A DNA stretch of 64,000 nt from Anaerolineales bacterium (GCA_016789305.1 JAEURJ010000023.1:1-64000), one strand, 5' to 3'. Positions 32,628 through 40,673 are shown, counted from the stretch's first letter. Program-made: numbers and translations. Notes: a model not told the origin generated them from the letters alone.

Positions 32628-33367
32628 CCCTTACAGCAAAACCCTTGGCCCTAATTATTCTGGTGTTTTTACTGGGTGGGATTGCATTCTCATCCGCAAT
32701 GGGATGGTGGCAAACCGAATCGACCAAAATTCCTGTCACATTTTCGGAAGGTGAGTTTGCAGGTCAGGCCAACCCGGTGGACATTCGTGGTTCATACACC
32801 TTCGGTGACATCGCCAATTCATTCAATGTGACTCCTGAAATATTAGCCCAGGCTTTTGGAATCACAGAGACGGAACCCGCTTCGTTTGCGATAAAAGAAC
32901 TCGAAACCATCTATCTCGACAGCGGATTTGAAATTGGAACAGCCTCCGTGCGATTATTTGTTGCGTATTACACCGGCTTACCCTTTGATACAACCGGGCA
33001 GGAAATTTACATGCCGCGATCTGCAACGGATATTTTGCTAGCAAAAGGCAATCTCACCGCCGAACAAATCGCCTATCTCGAGAAATATACAGTGGACATC
33101 GGCTTAAATACAGAGTCAGTCATTGTTTCAACTTCCGTGCCTGTACAAACATCTTCTGAGATCAGTGAAGAATATATTGTCAAAGGGAAGACAACCTTTG
33201 GCGAACTCATCACTTGGGGTGTGTCGCAAGCTGTGATTGAAGCGCTCATCAATGCGCCCCTACCTGACTCTGCAACAACAGTAAAAGATTACGCCTCCGC
33301 CAACGGCCTGGACTTTGAAACTCTCAAGCCCGCATTACAAGCTGAAGTGGATAAAGCGAGACCATAA
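32624..33367 (+). CDS. membrane-anchored protein with tandem helical repeats, partner of the polyferredoxin
   Basis: 247 residues: one N-terminal membrane helix (about 8-28), then an extracytoplasmic part with two related segments starting IRGSYTFGDIANSFNVTPEIL and VKGKTTFGELITWGVSQAVIE. Each begins with a G-x-x-TFG-E/D pattern and continues into helices. Similar repeats are found attached to or next to NapH-like ferredoxin proteins in anaerobes, but no function is established. There is no cysteine-rich site, so it is more likely structural or a docking subunit. ATG overlaps the preceding stop (ATGA). Confidence 0.7.
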   Translation: MTLTAKPLALIILVFLLGGIAFSSAMGWWQTESTKIPVTFSEGEFAGQANPVDIRGSYTFGDIANSFNVTPEILAQAFGITETEPASFAIKELETIYLDSGFEIGTASVRLFVAYYTGLPFDTTGQEIYMPRSATDILLAKGNLTAEQIAYLEKYTVDIGLNTESVIVSTSVPVQTSSEISEEYIVKGKTTFGELITWGVSQAVIEALINAPLPDSATTVKDYASANGLDFETLKPALQAEVDKARP

Positions 33368-33375
33368 GAAATTTA

Positions 33376-33438
33376 TGAACCGCGAAGCCCGCCAAGAAAA
33401 AGACCTTTAACCCTTTGCGTTCTCAGCGCTTTTCGCGG
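33376..33438. repeat. dispersed imperfect palindrome, family A copy 1
   Basis: An intergenic inverted repeat with CCGCGAA (33380-33386) and TTCGCGG (33432-33438) arms and degenerate matching in between. Its first 22 bases (33376-33397) are identical to 41954-41975 before carB. Probably a small non-autonomous dispersed element. Confidence 0.65.
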
Positions 33439-33469
33439 CAAAAAAGAAAATCAGAAGTAGAATCCACCC

Positions 33470-34153
33470 ATGACAAAAATCCTTGTGATCGACGACGAAC
33501 CTTCCATCACCAACCTTGTCAGTGCCTATCTCAAGCCCGAAGGCTACGAAGTCTTTACGGCGGCAGATGGCAATGCCGGACTCAAAGCCGCGCGGACCTT
33601 CAAGCCTGACCTGATCATCCTTGATCTGATGCTTCCCGGCATCGATGGCATCGAACTGCTCACCCGTCTGCGCCGCGAATCGGACGTGTACGTGATCATG
33701 CTCACTGCAAAAACAGAAGAGACCGATAAAGTGATCGGGCTGTCCGTCGGCGCGGACGATTATGTCACCAAGCCGTTCAGTCCGCGCGAGTTGGTGGCGC
33801 GAGTCAAGGCGGCGCTGCGGCGTCTGAAAACAGGAACAGGCACGAGCGCAGAGAGAAGCGTACTCTCGTTCAAGCATGTCCGCATTGATGCAGGCGCACA
33901 CACAGTCAGCGTGGACGATGTGCCCATCGAATTAACATCCATTGAATTTGACCTGCTTTATGCGCTGGCTGAAAGTCACGGACGTGTTCTTTCGCGCGAG
34001 CAGCTGCTTGAAAAAATTTGGGGCGGCGAATATTTTGGCGAGATGCGCGTGGTCGATGTGCATCTTGGGCATGTGCGCCAAAAACTTGGAAATGAATCAT
34101 TGATCGCCACGGTGCGCGGCGTGGGCTATCGCTTCGAAGACGAAGCGCTTTAG
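33470..34153 (+). CDS. OmpR/PhoB-family response regulator
   Basis: 227 residues: receiver domain with IDDEP, phosphoacceptor Asp51 in DLIILDLMLPGIDG and Lys in VTKPFSPRELV, then an OmpR-type winged helix (about 130-225) with LTSIEFDLLYALAESHGRVLSREQLLEKIWG and VDVHLGHVRQKLG. Forms a pair with the kinase 9 bases downstream. Likely binds 11-bp direct repeats; candidate sites are at 31689 and 35861. Confidence 0.93.
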   Translation: MTKILVIDDEPSITNLVSAYLKPEGYEVFTAADGNAGLKAARTFKPDLIILDLMLPGIDGIELLTRLRRESDVYVIMLTAKTEETDKVIGLSVGADDYVTKPFSPRELVARVKAALRRLKTGTGTSAERSVLSFKHVRIDAGAHTVSVDDVPIELTSIEFDLLYALAESHGRVLSREQLLEKIWGGEYFGEMRVVDVHLGHVRQKLGNESLIATVRGVGYRFEDEAL

Positions 34154-34162
34154 GAAAATAAA

Positions 34163-35296
34163 ATGAAGATCATTCACGAACGACTCGGTGCAAAATTATT
34201 TCTTGCCAATCTGGTTGTCATTCTTGTCGGCCTCGTTATCCTTGCGATCACAATTCAGATCACAATTCCAGCGGCCTTCAATCGTCACATGGGCCAGATG
34301 AATTCATCTGCGATGAATGGCATGGGAATGGGACAAGGGCAGGGGCAGGGATTGGGCCGCACGTTGTTTGAAAATTTTCGCGCCAGCATGTTTGAGTCAT
34401 TGGGATATGCAGCCACTGCATCGGTGCTGGCCGCGCTGTTGGTGAGTTTCATTTTAAGCCGGCGCATTGTTGCGCCCGTGCAAACACTCACCACAGCATC
34501 TCAAAGCATTGCCGATGGACATTATGATGAACGAGTCGCAGTGAATGGCTCCGATGAAATTGCGCAGCTTGCATTGCATTTCAATCAAATGGCTGCGCAG
34601 CTTGAGCAAGTTGAGTCCATGCGCCGCCAGTTGATCGGCGATGTAAGCCATGAATTGCGCACCCCGTTGACCGCCATCAAAGGTTCGATGGAAGGATTGA
34701 TGGATGGCGTGCTACCAGCGAATGATGAAACCTATCGACAAATTCACGCCGAAGCGGAACGTCTCAATCGACTCGTCAACGATCTGCAGGAACTCAGCCG
34801 CGTGGAAGCACGAGCATATGAATTGGACCTGCGCCCTTTGGATGTTTCTTCCATTATTCATTCGGTGACGAAAAGACTCTCTCCGCAATTTGAATCAAAA
34901 CGCATCTCTCTTGACCTGGACCTGCCAGCCCATCTTCCGCATGTCCTCGCCGACGAAGACCGCGCCATTCAAGTGTTGACCAATTTAACTGGCAATGCGT
35001 TGCAATACACACCTGAAGGCGGAAAGATAAAAATCTCCGCAAAGCAATCAAAGGATGAAATTCAAATCGCCGTTCAAGATAGCGGCGTAGGCATTCCACC
35101 CGAACATTTGACGAACATCTTCGACCGCTTCTATCGCGTGGACAAATCTCGTTCGCGTCAGGCAGGCGGCGGAAGCGGCATCGGCCTGACGGTGGCGCGC
35201 GCGCTTGTCGAAGCACACGGCGGACGCATCTGGGCCGAGTCAACAGGCGAAGGAAAAGGCAGCACCTTTACGTTCAGTTTGAAGATCGATGGATAA
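34163..35296 (+). CDS. OmpR-type sensor histidine kinase
   Basis: 377 residues with a short N-terminal sensor: helix 1 (about 13-36), a periplasmic loop of about 45 residues unusually rich in Met, Gly and Gln (MGQMNSSAMNGMGMGQGQGQG), helix 2, HAMP, then HisKA with VSHELRTPLTAIKGS and a full HATPase domain (DRAIQVLTNLTGNALQYTPEGG, DSGVGIPPEH, GGGSGIGLTVARALVEAHGG). The Met-rich loop suggests metal (copper or silver) sensing, which is inference from composition. The probable target gene at 35946 encodes a similarly Met/Gly-rich exported protein. Confidence 0.92.
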   Translation: MKIIHERLGAKLFLANLVVILVGLVILAITIQITIPAAFNRHMGQMNSSAMNGMGMGQGQGQGLGRTLFENFRASMFESLGYAATASVLAALLVSFILSRRIVAPVQTLTTASQSIADGHYDERVAVNGSDEIAQLALHFNQMAAQLEQVESMRRQLIGDVSHELRTPLTAIKGSMEGLMDGVLPANDETYRQIHAEAERLNRLVNDLQELSRVEARAYELDLRPLDVSSIIHSVTKRLSPQFESKRISLDLDLPAHLPHVLADEDRAIQVLTNLTGNALQYTPEGGKIKISAKQSKDEIQIAVQDSGVGIPPEHLTNIFDRFYRVDKSRSRQAGGGSGIGLTVARALVEAHGGRIWAESTGEGKGSTFTFSLKIDG

Positions 35297-35364
35297 CCAT
35301 GCAACTTTTTTCTCCGTTGCGCATCTAAATAACTAATGCAAATCTACTTTCGGAGAAAATAATC

Positions 35365-35718
35365 ATGAATCTACTATCGTCTTTATTCGGTTCCCCCCTG
35401 CCTTCCGTGAACGCCACGGATTTAAACGAAAAACTCAAGAACAGTAAACGCTCGCTGGTTGTGGACGTGCGCCAGCCCGAGGAATATACTGCCGGTCACA
35501 TCGCCGGCTCGAAACTCATTCCACTCGGCGAACTCAACAAACGGGTCAATGAATTGCCAAAAGACAAAGAGATCATCTGCGTGTGCGCCTCAGGCAGCCG
35601 CAGCCAATCTGCGACAAAATTTCTCGTTGACGCAGGCTACAACGCTTTCAATATGCAAGGCGGGATGTTCATGTGGCAGCGCGCCAAACTACCCATCAAA
35701 AAAGGCAACGCTTCGTAA
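35365..35718 (+). CDS. rhodanese-like sulfurtransferase
   Basis: A 117-residue single rhodanese domain, cytoplasmic. DVRQPEEYTAGHIAGSKLIPLGEL and the active-site loop CVCASGSRSQSA, with the catalytic Cys after IICV, are typical of PspE/GlpE-class sulfurtransferases that carry persulfide sulfur. It follows the two-component genes by 68 bases and precedes redox/stress genes. Confidence 0.9.
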   Translation: MNLLSSLFGSPLPSVNATDLNEKLKNSKRSLVVDVRQPEEYTAGHIAGSKLIPLGELNKRVNELPKDKEIICVCASGSRSQSATKFLVDAGYNAFNMQGGMFMWQRAKLPIKKGNAS

Positions 35719-35733
35719 AAAGGAAAGAGCTTC

Positions 35734-35818
35734 ACCACAAAGGGCACGACGGTCACAAAGAAAAAACGGGAGGGGTCAGTTTTTTTCATTCCTTTGTGTA
35801 CTTAGTGCCCTTTGTGGT
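35734..35818. repeat. dispersed palindrome, family B
   Basis: Perfect 14-base terminal arms (35734-35747 with 35805-35818) and a second, shorter inner pair (ACAAAG near 35755 with CTTTGT near 35792) enclosing a T-run. Such ACCACAAAG...CTTTGTGGT elements recur between genes in many bacterial genomes; here it may also end transcription of the rhodanese gene. Confidence 0.65.
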
Positions 35819-35860
35819 TTAAAAAAGGGATTCCACTTCTTTCCGCAATCTTGAAGTTTT

Positions 35861-35880
35861 CTTTACATTACCTTTACATT
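35861..35880 (+). promoter_or_regulatory. CTTTACAT direct repeats, likely response-regulator box
   Basis: CTTTACAT at 35861-35868 and again at 35872-35879, spaced 11 bp, upstream of the exported DUF2680-like gene. Same motif and spacing as at 31689, and close to an OmpR-type two-component system, its probable regulator. Confidence 0.55.
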
Positions 35881-35945
35881 GCGGTTGTATCCTTTGGGTG
35901 TAAGTCAGGCAAGACCTGAAAATTCACTCAAAAGGAGTATGAAAA

Positions 35946-36452
35946 ATGAAAAAGACAATTTTGATCGTTGGTTTGGTGGTTATGGCCGTGGCAGTGTTCG
36001 GCGTGGGTGTTGCGTTTGCGCAAGGGATCACTCCGTATGCCGGGCATGGTCCCATGATGCAAAACGGCGGCGGTTATCTGCACACGTATATGGTTTCCGC
36101 ACTTGCCGAGAAGTTGGGCTTGAAAGTTGAAGATGTCAACGCCCGCATCACGGCTGGCGAGACGATGTATGACATTGCAATTGCCGATGGCGTCAAGGCC
36201 GAGGACTTCCCTGCCCTGATGATCGAAGTCCGCGCACAGGCAGTCAGCGCCGCAGTGAAAGATGGCATCATCACCCAGGAGCAGGCCGATTGGATGAATT
36301 CACATGGCATGGGACGCGGTGGTTATGGAACTGGTGACTGCACCATGCAAAACGGCACAGGGACCGGCTATGGTCCCGGCATGATGAACGGAAATGGCCG
36401 CGGCATGATGGGTGGCGGCAACGGCTGGCAGAATCAACAAACCAACCCGTAA
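35946..36452 (+). CDS. secreted Met/Gly-rich DUF2680-like protein
   Basis: 168-residue exported protein. Signal peptide ends AFAQG (cleavage near residue 27). The middle part (LAEKLGLKVEDVNARITAGETMYDIAIADGV) is a helical domain of the DUF2680 type, and the C-terminal 60 residues are low-complexity Gly, Asn and Met (GPGMMNGNGRGMMGGG). The Met-rich, His-containing tail could bind copper. A strong AAAAGGAG site precedes ATG. Regulation by the adjacent two-component system is suggested by upstream direct repeats. Confidence 0.78.
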   Translation: MKKTILIVGLVVMAVAVFGVGVAFAQGITPYAGHGPMMQNGGGYLHTYMVSALAEKLGLKVEDVNARITAGETMYDIAIADGVKAEDFPALMIEVRAQAVSAAVKDGIITQEQADWMNSHGMGRGGYGTGDCTMQNGTGTGYGPGMMNGNGRGMMGGGNGWQNQQTNP

Positions 36453-36465
36453 TTGTGTGACAAAC

Positions 36466-36499
36466 AAAAAGTCTCCGTGAAAATCGCGGAGACTTTTTT
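36466..36499 (+). terminator. rho-independent terminator
   Basis: A 12-bp stem (36466-36477 with 36487-36498), extendable inward, with a small loop and a TTTTTT tail, 13 bases after the DUF2680-like stop. The A-run on the left makes it usable by the converging anti-sigma gene too. Confidence 0.88.
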
Positions 36500-36523
36500 G
36501 AATCAGCAAAGGGGAGAGAATGT

Positions 36524-36787
36524 TCAGGATTTTTGATCCAGGTAATCGTCAAGTTTGAGGCGTTTGAAGAGGCGTTCGCGCACATCCTCAGGCAGGTCAG
36601 GCTTTTCGATGGGAGCATGTACGAGGTCAATCGTCCGCTTGGTGGTATTCAATACAACACGGCAATCATCACATCCTGCGAGATGTTTTTCGATCTCCTC
36701 ACATAGTTCGGGAGTGAGCTCGCCGTCGATGTATTCGGACAACGATCCCAGCAGTTGTTCGCAATTCTCATGGTCATGGCGGTTCAT
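36524..36787 (-). CDS. zinc-finger anti-sigma factor (zf-HC2)
   Basis: An 87-residue cytoplasmic protein with the anti-sigma zinc motif ending HLAGCDDC (His-x3-Cys-x2-Cys) and an upstream Cys9 that may complete the site. It lacks a membrane helix, like soluble ZAS-type anti-sigma factors that respond to thiol oxidation. Encoded 3 bases downstream of the sigma factor gene, so it most likely restrains it. Confidence 0.85.
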   Translation of the reverse strand: MNRHDHENCEQLLGSLSEYIDGELTPELCEEIEKHLAGCDDCRVVLNTTKRTIDLVHAPIEKPDLPEDVRERLFKRLKLDDYLDQKS

Positions 36788-36790
36788 TTT

Positions 36791-37390
36791 TCACTCCTCG
36801 CGCGTGGCGCGTTCTCCATAATAAGTTGACAGTTGCTCACGCAAAAACATCCGCGCGCGCAACAAACGGGTCTTCACGTTGGTCTCGGTCAGATTCAATG
36901 CATCGGCAGTTTCCTTGATGGATAGGCCTTCGACATCGCGCAACAAAAAAACGATCCGCATGGATTCGGGAAGCGTTTGGATCGCCTGATCAAGAATCTT
37001 TTTTCCTTCGCCTGAAAGCAGTTCATCCTCAGGGAGAGCGCTCCAATCTGCGAATTGAGTTGGCAGCAGATCTTCGGCATTTTCCTCCGCGTCGACAGGT
37101 TCCAGATTAACCTCCGGCTTGCGCTTGCGGATCAACATCAGCGCTTCATTCGCAGCGATGCGATACAGCCAGGTGGACAAACTGGAACGTCCCTCGAACG
37201 TCGAGAGATGGGTCAACACATTGAGAAATGTGTTTTGAAGAACATCCTCCGCATCCTGAGGTGTGCCCAACATGCGCAAGCCCAGGCGATAGATCGGCGC
37301 GGAATATGCATCTACAAGACGCGCAAACTCTGCGCGATCTCCTGCGATGAGTGCTTCAAGGGATATTTCGAGTGACATTGTCTTATTCAT
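36791..37390 (-). CDS. ECF RNA polymerase sigma factor
   Basis: A 199-residue sigma-70 family protein with region 2 (RMLGTPQDAEDVLQNTFLNVLTHLSTFEGRSSLSTWLYRIAANEAL) and region 4 (LPESMRIVFLLRDVEGLSIKETADALNLTETNVKTRLLRAR). ATG 37390 is used with GGAT upstream; a TTG at 37399 and an ATG at 37378 are alternatives. With the zinc anti-sigma factor and nearby thiol genes (OsmC, PDO, TlpA), a disulfide or oxidative stress response is the likely role. A charged insert between the sigma domains is rich in Glu. Confidence 0.9.
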   Translation of the reverse strand: MNKTMSLEISLEALIAGDRAEFARLVDAYSAPIYRLGLRMLGTPQDAEDVLQNTFLNVLTHLSTFEGRSSLSTWLYRIAANEALMLIRKRKPEVNLEPVDAEENAEDLLPTQFADWSALPEDELLSGEGKKILDQAIQTLPESMRIVFLLRDVEGLSIKETADALNLTETNVKTRLLRARMFLREQLSTYYGERATREE

Positions 37391-37409
37391 TAGATGCAAT
37401 CCAAATAAA

Positions 37410-37458
37410 AAAGTTGCAAATCAAAGTATACATCTCGTTTTGGAAAATCTGCAACTTT
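37410..37458. promoter_or_regulatory. inverted repeat in divergent sigma/OsmC promoter region
   Basis: AAAGTTGCA (37410-37418) and TGCAACTTT (37450-37458) form a 9-bp inverted repeat with 31 bases between, lying between the sigma-factor gene (-) and the osmC-like gene (+). It could be a regulator site or a widely looped hairpin; no clear sigma-70 promoter was recognised. Confidence 0.35.
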
Positions 37459-37523
37459 ATCGAACCTGCCGCATCAAAAGGATGTAAACAATAAATTACA
37501 CTTTCTTACAAGGAGTATTACAC

Positions 37524-37913
37524 ATGGAAATGATCATTGACTTCCCCGGCGGTTCACGCGTGGACGCACATTTTCGCGATCACACCATCGCCACCGACCA
37601 ACCCCCGGCAGACTCAGCCCCGATGCCTTTCGAGGTTTTCCTTGCTTCCATCGGAACATGCGCAGGCATTTACGTTCTGGGATTCTGCAAACAGCGCAAC
37701 CTGCCCACCGAAGGCATGCGCATCGTTCAACGCAATCATGCGGCAGCCAACGGCATGATGGAAAAAATAGACCTGGAGATCCAGGTTCCACCCACCTTCC
37801 CCGCACAATATTATGATGCGCTGGTCCGCTCGGCAGAGTTGTGCAAGGTGAAGAAGACCCTTGAACATCCGCCGCGCTTCGAAGTGACCGCCACCAAGAT
37901 TGAAATGGCTTGA
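37524..37913 (+). CDS. OsmC-family peroxide-stress protein
   Basis: 129 residues of the OsmC/Ohr superfamily, thiol peroxidases acting on organic hydroperoxides or persulfides. The motif PFEVFLASIGTCAGIYVLGFCKQRNLP holds the first catalytic Cys, and SAELCKVKKTLEHPP holds the second. CAAGGAG precedes ATG. It begins a three-gene run with the PDO-like and TlpA-like genes (17-base gaps), all thiol enzymes. Confidence 0.85.
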   Translation: MEMIIDFPGGSRVDAHFRDHTIATDQPPADSAPMPFEVFLASIGTCAGIYVLGFCKQRNLPTEGMRIVQRNHAAANGMMEKIDLEIQVPPTFPAQYYDALVRSAELCKVKKTLEHPPRFEVTATKIEMA

Positions 37914-37930
37914 TCAAATAGGTATCGATC

Positions 37931-38599
37931 ATGGAACAAGTTCTCAACGACCAAATCGTCAAACAAATCAGCGAAGCCTTCGCAGGGATGCAGCAACCCG
38001 TGCAAGTACTGTACTTCGGTACACAGGATAACTGCGAATACTGCGCGGAAACCCAGCAATTGCTCAAGGAAGTCACAACCATCAACGACAAGATTGAATT
38101 GAGCATATACGACATTCAGAAAAATCAGGACATCGCCAAAAAGTATAACGTGACGAATGCGCCCGGTATCGTCATCGCCGCAAAAGATGGTGCCGAAATC
38201 ACGGACCTGGGTGTGCAGTATTCGGGCATCCCATCCGGCCATGAATTGAGCACGTTGATCAACGATATTTTGATCGTCTCCCGCCGGGACTCCGGCCTGA
38301 ACGAAAAAACGCGCGAATTCCTGAAGAATCTCGACAAGCCTTTGTTGTTACAAGTGTTTGTCACACCCACCTGTCCATACTGTCCGCGCGCTGTTTTGCT
38401 CGCCCATCAAATGGCGATGGAAAACCCGAAGATGATCCGCGCGGAAGGTGTGGAAGCGACCGAGTTTCCTGAATTGTCACAACGATTCAATGTCCGTGGC
38501 GTGCCGCAGACCGTGATCAACTCCGGGGCCGGGTCTGTGGTTGGCGCGGTACCCGAGCAAAACCTGCTGGATCAAATCAGACTGGCGTTGCAAAACTAA
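37931..38599 (+). CDS. protein disulfide oxidoreductase, tandem glutaredoxin-like (PDO)
   Basis: 222 residues made of two thioredoxin folds, each with its own active site: DNCEYCAET in the first half and TPTCPYCPR in the second, with cis-proline motifs NAPGIVI and GVPQTVI. This two-domain form is typical of PDO proteins in thermophiles and anaerobes, which make or rearrange cytoplasmic disulfides. No signal peptide. Encoded between OsmC-like and TlpA-like genes. Confidence 0.88.
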   Translation: MEQVLNDQIVKQISEAFAGMQQPVQVLYFGTQDNCEYCAETQQLLKEVTTINDKIELSIYDIQKNQDIAKKYNVTNAPGIVIAAKDGAEITDLGVQYSGIPSGHELSTLINDILIVSRRDSGLNEKTREFLKNLDKPLLLQVFVTPTCPYCPRAVLLAHQMAMENPKMIRAEGVEATEFPELSQRFNVRGVPQTVINSGAGSVVGAVPEQNLLDQIRLALQN

Positions 38600-38616
38600 A
38601 CAAACAAGCAGACTTT

Positions 38617-39207
38617 ATGAATAAGAAAAAGTATCCGTCAAAAAGAAGGAAAAATAACAACCCATCTCCCATGATAGGCATTGGATTGATCCTGATTGGC
38701 GTGATATTTTTTCTATTCTTGTCTTCAGGGAAGGACACCTCCGGGCCATCGGCCTCCTCTGCCGGCAATTCAGTTGTTCCTGTTTCTGTGAATTATCCTG
38801 CTCCACAACTTTCGCTGCAAAACATTAATGAAGAAACCGAGTCTCTTGAAAATTTTCTCGGAAGTGTTGTGCTGGTCAATAACTGGGCCACGTGGTGCCC
38901 GCCATGCAAGGCAGAAATGCCGACCCTCAAGAAATATTACGATACTCACGCCACTGAAGGATTTACGATCATTGCCGTTGAAGCGGGCGATGGAAAGGAT
39001 CAGGTTGCACAGTTCGCCAACGGTCTTGGGTTGAAGTTTCACATCTGGCTGGATCCTCATGGAGCTTCGCTGGATGCATTTGGAAATGGTAATTTGCCCA
39101 ATTCCTATGTGATCGACCGCGACGGCACGATCCGCTATGCGTGGACGGGTGAGATCAATCTTGCGATGCTGGAAAAATATGTAACACCTGTCATTGCAGA
39201 AAATTAA
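38617..39207 (+). CDS. membrane-anchored TlpA/ResA-like thioredoxin
   Basis: 196 residues: a very basic N-terminus (KKKYPSKRRKNN), one membrane helix (about 20-40), then an extracytoplasmic thioredoxin domain with WATWCPPCKAEMP and PNSYVIDRDGTIRY. Probably a disulfide reductase facing outside, like ResA/TlpA. Last gene of the OsmC-PDO-TlpA group, followed by a terminator. Confidence 0.88.
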   Translation: MNKKKYPSKRRKNNNPSPMIGIGLILIGVIFFLFLSSGKDTSGPSASSAGNSVVPVSVNYPAPQLSLQNINEETESLENFLGSVVLVNNWATWCPPCKAEMPTLKKYYDTHATEGFTIIAVEAGDGKDQVAQFANGLGLKFHIWLDPHGASLDAFGNGNLPNSYVIDRDGTIRYAWTGEINLAMLEKYVTPVIAEN

Positions 39208-39252
39208 TGAGGTTGATGGGATACACCTTCCATTTTATATTGTCCAATGCTG

Positions 39253-39282
39253 AAGAAGAAATAGAAATATTTCTTCTTTTCA
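39253..39282 (+). terminator. rho-independent terminator
   Basis: A 10-bp stem (39253-39262 with 39269-39278), 6-base loop and T-rich tail, 45 bases after the TlpA-like stop. AT-rich stem, so moderate strength. Confidence 0.65.
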
Positions 39283-39342
39283 TTTACAATCCATTCTGCT
39301 TTGACCGAATATTGAAAACCTATCAAGACAGGAATCTTCACC

Positions 39343-40509
39343 ATGGCCCAATCGTATGAAGCCATCATCATCGGCGCGGGAGTGATGGGCGCCAGCCTTG
39401 CATTTCATCTCGCGGAACGCGGGGTCAAGCCTTTGATCCTCGAACGAAAAACCGTCGCCAGCGGCGCCACCGGTCATTCCAGCGGACTGGTGCGCATGCA
39501 CTACGACCTGCAAGTGGAATCCCAGCTTGCCTTTGAAAGCTATAAATATTTTTCAAACTGGCGTGAAAAAGTGGGCGGCGACTGCGGCTTCATCCGCACC
39601 GGTTTTTTGCAGATCGAACCGCGCGCCAATGAAGGGAAATTGCGCGGGAATGTGGAGAATCAAAAAAAGCTTGGCATTAATACATTGATGATCTCTGCGA
39701 ATGAAGTGAAGGAAATCGCGCCTGACTTCACGACCGATGACTTTGACTTCGCCGCCTACGAACCGGATTCAGGCTATGCCGATGCAACGCTCACAACAAA
39801 CTCGTTTTTGGATGCAGCAAAACAAAAAGGTGCTACATTAATGCAGGATTGTGAAGTCACTGGCATTCAAGTCTCTGGTGAGAAGGTTGTTGGAGTCAAA
39901 ACAACAAAGGGGGATTTCTCCACCCCCATTGTGATCAATGCCGCGGGAAATTGGGGATCACAAGTTGGAAAGATGGTCGGTCTGGATATTCCCATGGTGA
40001 TCTGGACTCACGATGTAGCCTTTCTTGCACGGCCAAAAACACTTCGCGCTTTCCCTGCATTCATTGATGATTCGATTTCGATGTATGGCCGCCCGGAAGG
40101 AAATTCCCTGGTGTTGGCCGCGATGGAGGAAGACAGTTTTCGCAATGAAGAATCCGGTGCAGAAAGCCAGAAAATATCACCGGATTTCATCGAGCATCTG
40201 ATCGATAAGATCTGTCAGCGGATACCCAAGATGGAAGAAAGCGGACTCCACTCCACTCACGTCGGACGCGATGGGCTTCCTCCCGATCAACGCGCCATCT
40301 TCGGCCCCGCCGGTCCAGACGGGTTTTATCTCGCCACAGGATTAAGCGGCACTGGCTTCAAGATATCTCCCATCGCCGGCCGCGCCATGACCGAATGGAT
40401 ATTGGATGGCAAACCCAGCAGTGTGGACATCACGCCTTTTACGTTTGATCGTTTTGCCAAAGGGAATTTTCTCAAAGGCGAAAACGATTATGGAAACACT
40501 TGGAAATAA
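39343..40509 (+). CDS. FAD-dependent oxidoreductase of the DAO family (sarcosine oxidase beta-like)
   Basis: 388 residues with an N-terminal FAD-binding Rossmann motif GAGVMGASLAFHLAERG, the family motif SGATGHSSGLVRMHYD that follows the flavin site, VVINAAGNWG, and a C-terminal GPDGFYLATGLSGTGFKISPIAGRAMTEWI. These features fit D-amino-acid oxidase family enzymes such as sarcosine oxidase beta, glycine oxidase or dimethylglycine dehydrogenase; the actual amine or amino acid substrate is unknown. Stands alone before the carA promoter. Confidence 0.87.
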   Translation: MAQSYEAIIIGAGVMGASLAFHLAERGVKPLILERKTVASGATGHSSGLVRMHYDLQVESQLAFESYKYFSNWREKVGGDCGFIRTGFLQIEPRANEGKLRGNVENQKKLGINTLMISANEVKEIAPDFTTDDFDFAAYEPDSGYADATLTTNSFLDAAKQKGATLMQDCEVTGIQVSGEKVVGVKTTKGDFSTPIVINAAGNWGSQVGKMVGLDIPMVIWTHDVAFLARPKTLRAFPAFIDDSISMYGRPEGNSLVLAAMEEDSFRNEESGAESQKISPDFIEHLIDKICQRIPKMEESGLHSTHVGRDGLPPDQRAIFGPAGPDGFYLATGLSGTGFKISPIAGRAMTEWILDGKPSSVDITPFTFDRFAKGNFLKGENDYGNTWK

Positions 40510-40511
40510 CA

Positions 40512-40539
40512 TTGACATATTTAGCCGGGATGGTAGAAT
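40512..40539 (+). promoter_or_regulatory. sigma-70 promoter of the carA leader
   Basis: TTGACA (40512-40517), 16-base spacer, TAGAAT (40534-40539). It sits right after the oxidoreductase stop. Transcription would start near 40546-40548, only 2-4 bases before the ATG of the leader ORF. Confidence 0.75.
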
Positions 40540-40549
40540 ACCGCCCAAT

Positions 40550-40672
40550 ATGTTTATACAACTCTCCCTGCGTCGTACCCGTCGTTCAACCCCGCCCTTT
40601 CTCCAAAGGTTGGAAGTTTTTGATTTGACTGACGGTGCAATTCAGGATTGCATGAACGAAAATGTTAATTAA
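40550..40672 (+). CDS. putative 40-residue carA leader peptide
   Basis: A short ORF between the carA promoter and its terminator: ATG 40550 to TAA 40670-40672. Codons 8-12 read Arg-Arg-Thr-Arg-Arg (40571-40585, all CGT for Arg), and a U-rich tract lies near 40617-40626. The stop is one base before the terminator stem, so a translating ribosome that reaches the end would cover the stem, as in pyrBI-type attenuation; stalling at the Arg codons would leave it free. There is no Shine-Dalgarno sequence and the predicted transcript starts almost at the ATG, so translation would have to be leaderless. No homologue is recognised; the alternative is a non-coding leader. Confidence 0.45.
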   Translation: MFIQLSLRRTRRSTPPFLQRLEVFDLTDGAIQDCMNENVN

Positions 40673-40673
40673 A

